Positions 36,027 through 45,228 of a DNA stretch of 64,000 nt are shown one piece after another. The notes beneath the pieces were generated by a model. That model saw only the letters and a list, made by a program, of their open reading frames with translations, had not been told where the DNA came from and did not search any database. A program made the position numbers and the translations under genes. The first letter of the stretch is position 1; the number at the start of each line of letters is the position of its first letter. The stretch spans positions 1 through 64,000 of the forward strand of contig JAHDGJ010000004.1 of the NCBI GenBank assembly GCA_020627705.1. The letters run 5' to 3'. The stretch comes from Saprospiraceae bacterium. Lineage in GTDB: Bacteria > Bacteroidota > Bacteroidia > Chitinophagales > Saprospiraceae.

Positions 36027-37688
36027 ATGGAATTGACCAATATTCTAGAAAAATTACTGCGTAGATTAATTATATGTTTATTAATTGTGCACTTTTCAAC
36101 TTCCTGTTCTAATAAGCAGGATAAAACGCAGTTAATTAAAAACCCAGTTCTAGAAGGATTCTATCCTGACCCCAGCATTACCAAAGGTAAAGATGCTTAC
36201 TATATGGTCAATTCTTCCTTTGCCTACTATCCTGGAATCCCAATATTCCGAAGTGAGGATCTGTGTCAATGGACTCAAATTGGCCATATTTTAGACCGTC
36301 CCGATCAATTAAATTTAGATGGATTTGGAGTATCAAGAGGAATTTTTGCTCCTGCGATTGAATTCCACAACAATACGTATTATGTTGTCTCAACCGTGGT
36401 CGACGGGATAAACAATTTTATTGTGCACGCAGATAATCCAAAGGGTCCATGGTCTAAACCAATTGCTATACCACAAATTGATGGGATCGATCCATCTCTG
36501 TTCTTTGAAAAGGACAAATGTTATATAATCTATAACAGTATAGCCCCTAATAATCAACCATTATATGATGGACATCGAACCATAAGAATGTTTGAATTTG
36601 ATATAAATCAATTTGAGGTCGTAGGAGAAGAAATAATACTAATCAATGGTGGAAGTAATTTAAAATCCAAACCTATTTGGATTGAGGGGCCTCATATCTA
36701 TAAAAAAGACGGTTATTATTATCTCATGGCTGCTGAAGGAGGCACTAGTATAGATCATTCGGAAGTAATATTTAGAAGTAAATCAATTAAAGGGCCCTAT
36801 GAAAGCCATGTTGACAATCCCATTTTAACACAGAGACATTTACCAATTGATAGAGAAAATGCAGTTACAAATACAGGGCATGCAGATCTCATTAAAGGCC
36901 CAGATGGAACTTGGTATGCCTATTTCTTGGGATGCCGTCCTTACGAGGGAAATCATTTTAATACAGGAAGAGAAACTTTTGTTTGCAAGGTAAAGTGGGA
37001 TGACGAATGGCCAAAATTTGAATTAGATAACGGTATTGTTCCTTCTCAAGTTCAATTTGAATGTATAAATGAAATTAAAGATGAAAATCCAGTCTTTAAA
37101 GACTCCTTTGACCATCACAATTTAAACACTAGATATTGTTTTTTAAGAACTCCAATATCAAGATGGTATACATTAAAAGAATCTAAACTTCTATTAGATA
37201 CCAGACCAGAAACTTTATATGGCAATTCTAATCCTAGTCTAATTTGTCTGAGGCAGGATCAAAAAGATTTTACATATCAAGTTGATTTAACTTTTATTCC
37301 ATACAATTTAAGTGAATCCGCTGGTCTGGCAGTTTTTCAAAATGAAAAACATCACGTCATGATATCTAAGTCTAAGGATGCTGATTTAAATGATGTGATA
37401 CAACTTGTAAAATTTGAAGAGGAGAAGTACAACATTTTAGAAGAAAAGAAAATCAAATCAGACGAATTAAAATTAAAAATAGAATGTAGTCAAGGTCAAT
37501 ATCAATTTTCTTTTTGTGAAAATGAAAAATGGACACAATTTACGAGCACTATAGACGCTAAATATTTTAGCACACAAACAGCTGGTGGATTTGTCGGAAC
37601 AATGTTAGGAATGTATACTACTTCAAATCAAACTCAAACTAAAACTCAAAATCGAGCGGTCTTCGATAATTTAACTTATCAAAATTAA
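36027..37688 (+). CDS. GH43 beta-xylosidase / arabinofuranosidase lipoprotein
   Basis: A 553-residue lipoprotein (lipobox Cys27 in VHFSTSCSNKQD). The GH43 five-bladed propeller supplies the catalytic base Asp48 (GFYPDPSI), the modulator Asp155 (DGIDPSLF) and the acid Glu220 (IEGPHIYKKDGYYYLM). The C-terminal ~190 residues (DSFDHHNLNTRYCFLRTP ... ESAGLAVFQNEKHHVMI) match the beta-sandwich domain usual in GH43 xylosidases. It is on the plus strand after locus 1, but its activity belongs with the xylan locus, with which it converges. Its stop overlaps the kelch gene stop by three bases (37685-37688). Confidence 0.92.
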   Translation: MELTNILEKLLRRLIICLLIVHFSTSCSNKQDKTQLIKNPVLEGFYPDPSITKGKDAYYMVNSSFAYYPGIPIFRSEDLCQWTQIGHILDRPDQLNLDGFGVSRGIFAPAIEFHNNTYYVVSTVVDGINNFIVHADNPKGPWSKPIAIPQIDGIDPSLFFEKDKCYIIYNSIAPNNQPLYDGHRTIRMFEFDINQFEVVGEEIILINGGSNLKSKPIWIEGPHIYKKDGYYYLMAAEGGTSIDHSEVIFRSKSIKGPYESHVDNPILTQRHLPIDRENAVTNTGHADLIKGPDGTWYAYFLGCRPYEGNHFNTGRETFVCKVKWDDEWPKFELDNGIVPSQVQFECINEIKDENPVFKDSFDHHNLNTRYCFLRTPISRWYTLKESKLLLDTRPETLYGNSNPSLICLRQDQKDFTYQVDLTFIPYNLSESAGLAVFQNEKHHVMISKSKDADLNDVIQLVKFEEEKYNILEEKKIKSDELKLKIECSQGQYQFSFCENEKWTQFTSTIDAKYFSTQTAGGFVGTMLGMYTTSNQTQTKTQNRAVFDNLTYQN

Positions 37689-38686
37689 TTCGAAATGGGT
37701 TTGAAAACTTCTATTGATTGTAAAGCTCCACCTCCTTGTTTTTCACTTCCTGCTGCCACGTAAATCTTTGAATTGTAACCTATAGAATGGGTACCATGTC
37801 TTCCTGTCTTCATATAATCCAATTGTTTCCATTCCATTTTCTTTAAATCTAAAGCGAAAACGTCATTGTAAGCCAACTGATGTTTTCCTTCTCCACCATG
37901 ATAAATTATAAAATTCTCAATTTTCACAACACCAGCCGCAGCTGAAGGATGTGGTAAGTCTTGCTCTAGAGTATACCAGGTATTTTCTTTAAAATCATAA
38001 TAATCAACTTTTGAAATGGTTGCTCCAAAAAAAGCTGTGAAATTTCGTTTATGATGCACGCTTGTATTTCTACCCCCTATACAAAACAATTTATCCTCTG
38101 CTACTACGGCTGAAAAATGATCTCTTAAGTGTGGCGCGTCAGTTAGAATTTCCCAATCACCTGTTTTGAGATTGAAGCGATCAAAATAATTGACCGTTCC
38201 TGAGGTATGTCCATTTTTTATTCCTGCCACTTGATAAATAAAATCTTTATAGATCACAACTCCAGAAGCTCCACGCTGCCTTTCAAGAGGAATCTTAAAA
38301 CTTTTGCTCCAAACATCCATCATAGGATCATATATCCATATATTTTCCAATGGTTTTTCATTGGGATATTGTCCAGTCATACCTCCCAAGACATAAATTT
38401 TGTTCTTATAAACTACTGCTTGAAAATGATGAATTTCAAAAGGAGTCTTATTTTTTCGAATCCAAGTATTACTTATCGGATCGAAAACTTCAACAGGCTT
38501 TATTCCTCTCCCTCCAATTAGGTAAAACTTTCCATTAAATTCTACAAAAGCATTTTCATGTCGTCCTATTGGTTGTGTTTTGGTTTCTATTAATTCCCAA
38601 GTATAATTTTCTAATTGCCCTATTGTATTCGTAGAGAAGAATAGAATCAACAATAGGGTCACGTTAGTCTGATACAAAATTTTCAT
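37685..38686 (-). CDS. Secreted kelch-repeat beta-propeller protein
   Basis: A 333-residue protein with a signal peptide (MKILYQTNVTLLLILFFSTNTIGQ) and about six kelch repeats (GGRGIKPVEVFDPISNTW, LGGMTGQYPNEKP, GGRNTSVHHKR, HGGEGKHQLAYNDVFALD, AAGSEKQGGGALQSIEVF). It fills a periplasmic or surface beta-propeller. No sialidase or oxidase catalytic residues are evident; kelch proteins in glycan loci may bind sugars or isomerise them, as NanM does, but I assign no activity. It is the last gene of the minus-strand xylan locus, 31 bases after the oxidoreductase. Confidence 0.82.
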   Translation of the reverse strand: MKILYQTNVTLLLILFFSTNTIGQLENYTWELIETKTQPIGRHENAFVEFNGKFYLIGGRGIKPVEVFDPISNTWIRKNKTPFEIHHFQAVVYKNKIYVLGGMTGQYPNEKPLENIWIYDPMMDVWSKSFKIPLERQRGASGVVIYKDFIYQVAGIKNGHTSGTVNYFDRFNLKTGDWEILTDAPHLRDHFSAVVAEDKLFCIGGRNTSVHHKRNFTAFFGATISKVDYYDFKENTWYTLEQDLPHPSAAAGVVKIENFIIYHGGEGKHQLAYNDVFALDLKKMEWKQLDYMKTGRHGTHSIGYNSKIYVAAGSEKQGGGALQSIEVFKPISN

Positions 38687-38717
38687 AAAATTTATTGAAT
38701 CACTGAATAGAAAAAAT

Positions 38718-39695
38718 TCAATAGCTAAGGTTTATTTGAGTTCTAATTTCTTGCATTAGGTTTTGGGCAATTAGACTAAGCGACAATGGCAATTTTTGAC
38801 TTTCCATCAGTTGTTGTTCGAGACATTGATGCACCTCATTTATTTCATACAAAAATCCATTGCCTTCAAGTGGAAATATTTTTTCTTCCAATTGATAATC
38901 GATATAAGAAGTTACTTTTTCACTTTTGTAAAAAGGTCCATTTAGAACCAATCGGCCATCACTTCCTATCAACATCATTTCAGTAGGAGTATCATATACT
39001 ATCGAAGACTCAAGGATTGCTTGAGAGCCATCTGAGTATTCAAAACTAATAGTGCAACTTGCATCAACACCTGTAGGAAGCATTATCGAACTTGCGCTTA
39101 CCTTAACTGGAATTCCAAGAAAAAGGATACTCATAAATATTGGATATATACCTACATCCATTAAAGATCCCCCTCCCAGTTTTTTATCAAACAATCGATC
39201 GGCAGGATTGTAAGTCGCTTTAAAGCAAAAATCTGATTTTAATAGATTTATTTTACCTATGCCAGGACTCGACAATTTATCCAAAATATATTCAAAAGAA
39301 GGAAGAAATCTTGTCCACAAACCTTCCATCAAAAAAAGATTTTTTTTCTTCGCTAAATCAATTAAAATTTCCAATTGATTTACGTCCATGGTTATAGGCT
39401 TCTCACACAAAACAGCTTTTCCATGTTGCAATGCCAAAAGACTTTGTTCAAAATGCAAAACATGTGGTGAGGAAATGTATACAATATCAATATTAGGATC
39501 TTGAAGCATTTCTTCATACTGGGTGAAATGATGATTAACATCAAATGCTTTGCTAAAATGAATAGCTTTTTCAAAGCTTCTAGATGCTACGGCATATAGA
39601 TTTGCCTGAGGCACTTTTATCAAGTCTGAAGCAAAAATTCTTGCAATCCTACCTAAACCAACAATCGCCCAGTTTATCTTTTGATTAGATGTCAT
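38718..39695 (-). CDS. Gfo/Idh/MocA oxidoreductase, possible D-xylose 1-dehydrogenase
   Basis: A 325-residue cytoplasmic NAD(P)-dependent sugar oxidoreductase. The Rossmann motif WAIVGLGRIARIF begins the protein, followed by the family motif CEKPITMD and the substrate-domain segment LFDKKLGGGSLMDVGIYPIF. FLMEGLWTRFLPSFE is characteristic of the dihydrodiol dehydrogenase / NADP D-xylose 1-dehydrogenase branch. In a xylan locus this suggests oxidation of xylose or a related pentose as a side route, although a modified-sugar substrate is equally possible. Its ATG overlaps the transketolase stop (ATGA at 39692-39695), so the two are translationally coupled. Confidence 0.85.
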   Translation of the reverse strand: MTSNQKINWAIVGLGRIARIFASDLIKVPQANLYAVASRSFEKAIHFSKAFDVNHHFTQYEEMLQDPNIDIVYISSPHVLHFEQSLLALQHGKAVLCEKPITMDVNQLEILIDLAKKKNLFLMEGLWTRFLPSFEYILDKLSSPGIGKINLLKSDFCFKATYNPADRLFDKKLGGGSLMDVGIYPIFMSILFLGIPVKVSASSIMLPTGVDASCTISFEYSDGSQAILESSIVYDTPTEMMLIGSDGRLVLNGPFYKSEKVTSYIDYQLEEKIFPLEGNGFLYEINEVHQCLEQQLMESQKLPLSLSLIAQNLMQEIRTQINLSY

Positions 39696-41731
39696 GATAT
39701 TTTATCCTGATCAGGATTCAGAAAGTGTATTATTTTATCTGCTACCGCCTCTGGCGTAAATCCAAATTTTTCATCCAAGACTGTATATGGCGCTGAATAT
39801 CCAAAATGACTTAACCCATGAATACACCCATCATTCCCCACAAGTCCAATCAAGTTGACAGGAAGTCCTGCTGTCAATCCAAATTTGGGCACTGAATCGG
39901 ATAAAACAGTATTCTTATATTTTGACGATTGAGTATCAAAAACTCCTTCTGATGGAAAAGAACATACTCTATATTTTATCCCTTTAGTTTCTAAAATCTT
40001 CCCGGCTTCAAACAAGGTTGCTACTTCTGAACCATTTGCAACGAGTATAACATCTGGATCTTCACATTCCTTCACGACGTACCCTCCATAGCTTGCGCTA
40101 AATGCTTCATGCATCCGATCCATTGAAGGAAGATCACTAATATTTTGTCGACTCAAAATTAAACCAGAAGGGCCATTTGGGTTCTTTATTGCCATTTGCC
40201 AACAAGCTAAAGTCTCAAAACTGTCTGCCGGTCTGAGCGCCATAAATGAATTTTTACCACTGTGATTTTGTAGTTTTTCTAGTAAACGTAATTGTGCTTC
40301 TTGTTCTACCGGTTGGTGAGTCGGTCCATCTTCTCCAACACGAAAAGCATCATGAGTCCAAAGAAAAATAACTTTCTGCTCCATTAAAGCGGCCACCCTT
40401 AAAACCGGTTTCATATAATCACTAAAAGCAAAAAAGGTCGCACATACAGGTAAAACACCGCCATGTAAAGCCATGCCGGTGCATAAGGCCGCCATGCTCA
40501 ATTCAGATACCCCTGCTTGTAAAAACGCCCCTGTAAAATCCTCTTTAACAAAATGGGTCGTTTTCTCCAAAAATGATTGAGTCTTATCGCTAACGCTTAA
40601 ATCAGCAGATGACACAATTAAATTTGGAATAAACTCCGACAATTGTGACAATATCAAACCTGATGCATTTCGCGTAGCATCATTCGGTTTTAAGGCCATG
40701 CTTTTCCAATCCACGTCAAATCTTTGATTTATAAAATCATCTAAATGAGTTGCCTTTTCTGGATATTCATTCTGCCATTGGTCAAACATATCATTACTAT
40801 ATGATACCTGTTTGCGTTTTTCATTTAAAATTTGATTGTAATGTTTTTGAACCTCATCAAAAATAGCGAAGGGATTCTCTGGATTTCCTCCTAATCCTAT
40901 AATTGTTTTTGCAAAATCAGCAGAAGATTTTCCAAGAGGTTTACCATGGAATTCTACACGACCTTCTATCATTTTCCCGTCAGCATCTACTACCCCTTTG
41001 CCCATTACGGTTTCTCCAATAATCAAACTTGGTTTATCACTAATTTGAATGGATTCATCCAGAGCTTTTCTTATTTGGTCATGATCATTACCATTAATTT
41101 TTATAACATGCCAACCCAGTGCTTCGTACTTCAAAGCAGTGTCCTCCGAAGAAATTTCAGAAACTTTTGAAGAAAGTTGGACATCATTGGCATCATAAAA
41201 GATAATGACATTTCCTAAACCCAATGTACCAGCAATCCTGCCTACCCCTTGCGAAATTTCTTCTTGAATTCCGCCATCTGATATATAGATATATGTTTTG
41301 TGAGATATTACATCTCCAAATCGAGCATGTAAAAATCGCTCTGCAATGGCACTACCAACTCCAAAAGCATGACCTAAACCCAAAGGTCCACTGGTGTTTT
41401 CTATTCCTCTTTTAATATCCAATTCTGGATGACCAGGAGTTGGACTTTTCCATTGTCTAAATTGCTTTAATTCTTCAATACTCATATGGCCTGTTAACGC
41501 CAATTGACTGTATAGCATAGCAGACATATGTCCAGGGTCCAGATAAAATCTGTCTCTCTGAAACCAAAAAGGGTTTTCTGGGTCAAATTTTAAATATTCA
41601 GAATATAGGATGTGCATAAAATCAGCACCACCCATTGGACCACCCGGATGACCAGAATTGGCTTTTTCGACCATGGAAGCGGCCAAAATTCGAATATTAT
41701 CTGCAGCCTGATAAGATATAGATTTTTGCAT
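39692..41731 (-). CDS. Transketolase
   Basis: A 679-residue thiamine-diphosphate enzyme moving two-carbon units between xylulose 5-phosphate and aldoses. I start it at the ATG at 41731 (MQKSISYQAADNIR); the longer frame from a TTG would overlap the previous gene. Seen are SGHPGGPMGGADF, PGHMSAMLYSQLALTGH, ENTSGPLGLGHAFGVG, and the pyrimidine domain (TGAFLQAGVSELSMAALCTGMALHGG, RVGEDGPTHQPVEQ). The cofactor loop reads ISDGGIQEE ... FYDAND instead of the common GDG ... NN form. It connects XylB's product to the pentose phosphate pathway and is probably a locus-dedicated copy. Confidence 0.92.
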   Translation of the reverse strand: MQKSISYQAADNIRILAASMVEKANSGHPGGPMGGADFMHILYSEYLKFDPENPFWFQRDRFYLDPGHMSAMLYSQLALTGHMSIEELKQFRQWKSPTPGHPELDIKRGIENTSGPLGLGHAFGVGSAIAERFLHARFGDVISHKTYIYISDGGIQEEISQGVGRIAGTLGLGNVIIFYDANDVQLSSKVSEISSEDTALKYEALGWHVIKINGNDHDQIRKALDESIQISDKPSLIIGETVMGKGVVDADGKMIEGRVEFHGKPLGKSSADFAKTIIGLGGNPENPFAIFDEVQKHYNQILNEKRKQVSYSNDMFDQWQNEYPEKATHLDDFINQRFDVDWKSMALKPNDATRNASGLILSQLSEFIPNLIVSSADLSVSDKTQSFLEKTTHFVKEDFTGAFLQAGVSELSMAALCTGMALHGGVLPVCATFFAFSDYMKPVLRVAALMEQKVIFLWTHDAFRVGEDGPTHQPVEQEAQLRLLEKLQNHSGKNSFMALRPADSFETLACWQMAIKNPNGPSGLILSRQNISDLPSMDRMHEAFSASYGGYVVKECEDPDVILVANGSEVATLFEAGKILETKGIKYRVCSFPSEGVFDTQSSKYKNTVLSDSVPKFGLTAGLPVNLIGLVGNDGCIHGLSHFGYSAPYTVLDEKFGFTPEAVADKIIHFLNPDQDKIS

Positions 41732-41748
41732 ATAACTTATTTCATATT

Positions 41749-42261
41749 TTACAAAGAATTTTTCTTTAGATAACGCGTTTGCCAAAGGACTTTATCCTCA
41801 GCACTTAAACCTTTTACGATTACATCTTTAGCATTGATAAAGTCAAATTCGACATCCATAATTTTATTACCTATAAGATCCCGATCCTCCATAATCCAGG
41901 ATTTAGGATTCATGAATTCTCCAACTCCAATAAAAACCCCAGATTCCCGATGTTTGCCAAAGGCTTTAATCTTGTTATCAATTTCGTCATAGGTAATTAA
42001 TTCTGTCAAAATCTGTTCATAATGATCGACATTCCATTGATACACTTCTACAATCAATATTGTGGAATCTAGAGAAAATCGATTGATCATTTTCAATTGT
42101 GGAGTACTTGCTAATATCGGTTTAGTAGTACTTTCACAACTATACCAAATGCCCTCGTACCCTTGAATTAATAGTTTTTGATCTAGCTCTTCTAACTTTG
42201 TTTGTGCCGCAGCGAACAGAGCAAGAGAAAAAAATGCAATTAAGTTTATGATTTTGATCAT
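41749..42261 (-). CDS. Small secreted protein of unknown function
   Basis: A 170-residue protein with a signal peptide (MIKIINLIAFFSLALFAAAQ). The mature part is rich in beta-strand-like segments (LLIQGYEGIWYSCES, RFSLDSTILIVEVYQWN, DVEFDFINAKDVIVKG), perhaps a small lipocalin-like or DUF1579-like barrel, but I do not recognise the family. Its ATG follows the GH26-like stop with no spacer, and transketolase begins 17 bases after its stop, so it is firmly inside the xylan operon. A role with the GH26-like enzyme is plausible but unsupported. Confidence 0.75.
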   Translation of the reverse strand: MIKIINLIAFFSLALFAAAQTKLEELDQKLLIQGYEGIWYSCESTTKPILASTPQLKMINRFSLDSTILIVEVYQWNVDHYEQILTELITYDEIDNKIKAFGKHRESGVFIGVGEFMNPKSWIMEDRDLIGNKIMDVEFDFINAKDVIVKGLSAEDKVLWQTRYLKKNSL

Positions 42262-43560
42262 TTAATTCGACAATGAAAAATGTAGTTTACTGAATTTCAT
42301 TGATGAATCCTTGGGAATAACAGTTATGATATAAATACCTGTGTTCAAATCATTAGGATGAAACGTATAACTCGTAGTATTCAAGTTGGTAACTTTTCTT
42401 TCTTCCTTACCATCTAAACTGGTTACTCTTATCTCATGAAAAAAAGAATGATCATTCAAATAAATCTTTGTACCATCTAAAGAACTTTGAATTTTTAATT
42501 CATTGTTTTGTACAATCTCATTTTCATTAATGGCAGTGGAGAGCTCTAACCAATCCGTAAAATTTAGTTGTTCAAGAAGCTCATCCGTACCATGAATCCA
42601 TGGCTCCTTTTCAATTTCTACTTCCCACTTCTCTTTTATGAATGGATCCGCCTCGACTCTAGAATCGCCCCATCCTTGTCCAACCCACATAGATTGAGCA
42701 TCCCAGTTTGCATTTATATAGCAAAATGCTTTGATGCGATCATTTTCATAAATTTCATCAAATACTCGTTGAAACCAGACGTTCCAATTCTGCTGACCCT
42801 GCATGTTACTTAACACAAGTTTCGGTGTAGCTTCTGCTATCATGATGGGCTTATCCTTTTGTAGCGCAAGTTGCTTAATGCTTTGCCCCATGTTGAAACC
42901 ATCAAATTGAGAATACCCAAACCAATTGACATATTCATCTCCCGGATACCATTGTAATATATTGGGATAATTCAATCCTGCGGACTGCCAAACAAACGAT
43001 GCGTTTCGAACTTTTTCTTCATCAAATTTGTGCACAATATACCTCCAGGCTGATTTAAAATCGGCTGGATCATAATTATTCCAAGGCCCCTCAAATTCGT
43101 AACCTATTCTGATAAATATCGGTACTTCTTGTTCTTTTACCCATCTAGCAAAACTTAGTATATTTTCATCATGCAAACCTGAATTAATTTCATCCAGTAT
43201 CCCGACCAAATAAAGACCTATGACTAAAAAAGAGTTTGAAAAGGAAGGATCATTTAGATACAAGTCAGCGTTAACATCGCCAGCTCCCCAATTGGCAGTT
43301 TGCGTTAATCCTGATAGAGATTCTATAGAAGTATAACTTGTCACTCCAGCCGGCATCAATTCACCAACATAATCAATGTAACCTTCTGAGTAATCTGTCA
43401 ATCCACCAACAGAACCCAAATCTTGACCAATGATTAATAACTTTTTACTTTCCTCAGGGGCAAATTTTGCTCCACCAAAAGCCGCACTGCTCTGAGCCTG
43501 ACCAATGGAATGAATAAAAAACACTACGGACAGACTTAGATATATATTTTTCAAACGCAT
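42262..43560 (-). CDS. GH26-like glycoside hydrolase with type IX sorting domain (locus 2)
   Basis: A 432-residue secreted protein (signal peptide ending HSIGQAQ), paralogous to the GH26-like lipoprotein of locus 1. FIRIGYEFEGPWNNY would place the acid/base at Glu155 and PIMIAEATPK the nucleophile at Glu243; WYPGDEYVNWFGYSQFDG lies between them. A C-terminal ~85-residue domain (LKIQSSLDGTKIYLND ... LNTGIYIITVIP ... KLHFSLSN) is a type IX sorting domain, replacing the lipid anchor used by the locus 1 copy. GH26 includes beta-1,3-xylanases, so activity on a xylan with beta-1,3 links is an attractive but unproven reading. Confidence 0.72.
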   Translation of the reverse strand: MRLKNIYLSLSVVFFIHSIGQAQSSAAFGGAKFAPEESKKLLIIGQDLGSVGGLTDYSEGYIDYVGELMPAGVTSYTSIESLSGLTQTANWGAGDVNADLYLNDPSFSNSFLVIGLYLVGILDEINSGLHDENILSFARWVKEQEVPIFIRIGYEFEGPWNNYDPADFKSAWRYIVHKFDEEKVRNASFVWQSAGLNYPNILQWYPGDEYVNWFGYSQFDGFNMGQSIKQLALQKDKPIMIAEATPKLVLSNMQGQQNWNVWFQRVFDEIYENDRIKAFCYINANWDAQSMWVGQGWGDSRVEADPFIKEKWEVEIEKEPWIHGTDELLEQLNFTDWLELSTAINENEIVQNNELKIQSSLDGTKIYLNDHSFFHEIRVTSLDGKEERKVTNLNTTSYTFHPNDLNTGIYIITVIPKDSSMKFSKLHFSLSN

Positions 43561-43605
43561 ATCTGTTATTCAAAAGGTCTATGAATCATCTCTTCGTACC
43601 CTAGC

Positions 43606-45219
43606 TTATCCGGTGAAATAAGATAATATGCAGATTACAATAACCACCAATAATACCGAAGCCGCTACATCGAGCATGGAGTATGATTTTTCAGCTTTGT
43701 CCTCCTCTTTTAAGGTACCAAAAGCAAGCCCTGCTATTTTCTCATAATCAGGCTCTTTCGTCAATAAACTCGCAACCCCACAAACGAGCACACAAGCTAT
43801 AAACAGATAAATAGCCATATGAGCAAAATTTATGGTGGCAAAGTTGTGCCATAAACCACTCCCATCTTCTGATACAGACAATTCAGCAAAAATCCTTAAT
43901 GTCCCAGCAAATAATCCAAATAATAATGTAGCAATTGCACCAAAAGCATTAACCCTTTTCCAAAGTATCCCAAGGATAAATACAGCGGCAATTGGAGGTG
44001 CAATGTATGCTTGAACGCTTTGTAAATATTGATATAATACTCCACCACCAATTTTCTGCATGACTGGAATCCAAAGCATACCCAAAATCACAACAAAGAC
44101 AGTTGCGATACGACCAATGTTTACAAGTTTAGCTTCTGTAGAATTTGGGTATAACTTTTTAAATATATCCACCGTAAATAATGTCGAGCTAGAATTAAAA
44201 ACACTTGCCAATGAACTCATGAGAGCAGCCATCAAACCACCCGCAACGAGTCCTTTTACACCAGTTGGTAGCAATGTTTGCACTAATACAGGAAAGACCT
44301 CATCGCTTTTCTCATAACTTAATAAACCTTTCTGTTTTAGACCATAGGCAATGATTCCCGGAATTAAGAAAATGAATATTGGAAGCAATTTTAAATAAGC
44401 CCCAAAAATGGCACCTCGTCTTCCTATTTTAATGTTATGCGCTGATAAAGTCCTTTGTACAATGTATTGATCGGTACACCAATACCAAATACCCACAATA
44501 GTTCCTCCAAATAGCATACCCGTCCAAGGAAATTCAGGGTCATTCATTGGTCTCCACATATTAAAATGATCCGGTCCTACGGTTGCTTTTAATTCTTCCC
44601 AACCACCGATGGCTTCAAACCCTTGATATGTTAAGAATAAAGATCCTAGTATTAAAATAATAGTTTGAAACGCTTCTGTGAAAAGTACAGCACGCATTCC
44701 ACCCAATACTGTATATACCCCTGTGACAATAACAATTCCTAGGGCACCGTATAAAAACGGAATATCTAGCAATTGAGAAACGACAATTCCTCCCGCATAA
44801 ATAGTTACAGATACTTTAGTGAGAACGTATCCGAAAATTGAAAAAATTGAAAGAAACCACCTTGCTCTTGAATCAAATCTTTTTTCTAAGAACTCCGGCA
44901 TCGTATACGCGTCGCTGCGCATATAAAAAGGTAAAAACACCCAGCCAAGTAACAACACAATCCAAGCATGCAATTCATAATGGGCCATGGGCATACCAGA
45001 TTCCGCACCTGTACCTGCCAATCCTACTACATGCTCTGATCCAATATTAGAAGCAAATATGGAAGCTCCAATTACAAACCAACCCACATTTCTTCCAGCC
45101 AAAAAGTAATCTTCTGTGGTTTTATTCTTTTGAAGAATCACCCAAATCGCTACGCCAATTAATACCGCAAAATAGAGTCCTATAACTATCCAATCTAGTT
45201 GTTCTAATGTTGTATTCAT
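43606..45219 (-). CDS. Sodium/solute symporter, SSS family, probable xylose uptake (locus 2)
   Basis: A 537-residue SglT-like inner-membrane protein with about 14 membrane segments. Seen are EDYFLAGRNVGWFVIGASIFASNIGSEHVVG (sodium/sugar region), GGMRAVLFTEAFQTIILILG, WYWCTDQYIVQRTLSAHN and GGLMAALMSSLASVFNSSSTLF. It lies 10 bases from xylA on the same strand, so xylose is the natural substrate, with co-transport of sodium. It is similar in length and motifs to the locus 1 symporter, indicating paralogues adapted to two sugars. Confidence 0.92.
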   Translation of the reverse strand: MNTTLEQLDWIVIGLYFAVLIGVAIWVILQKNKTTEDYFLAGRNVGWFVIGASIFASNIGSEHVVGLAGTGAESGMPMAHYELHAWIVLLLGWVFLPFYMRSDAYTMPEFLEKRFDSRARWFLSIFSIFGYVLTKVSVTIYAGGIVVSQLLDIPFLYGALGIVIVTGVYTVLGGMRAVLFTEAFQTIILILGSLFLTYQGFEAIGGWEELKATVGPDHFNMWRPMNDPEFPWTGMLFGGTIVGIWYWCTDQYIVQRTLSAHNIKIGRRGAIFGAYLKLLPIFIFLIPGIIAYGLKQKGLLSYEKSDEVFPVLVQTLLPTGVKGLVAGGLMAALMSSLASVFNSSSTLFTVDIFKKLYPNSTEAKLVNIGRIATVFVVILGMLWIPVMQKIGGGVLYQYLQSVQAYIAPPIAAVFILGILWKRVNAFGAIATLLFGLFAGTLRIFAELSVSEDGSGLWHNFATINFAHMAIYLFIACVLVCGVASLLTKEPDYEKIAGLAFGTLKEEDKAEKSYSMLDVAASVLLVVIVICILSYFTG

Positions 45220-45228
45220 AATTAGGGC

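Noticed and set aside
41732-41785. Longer start (TTG) for transketolase
   Set aside because: It overlaps the upstream gene and adds residues that do not belong to the transketolase N-terminus; the ATG at 41731 fits the family.
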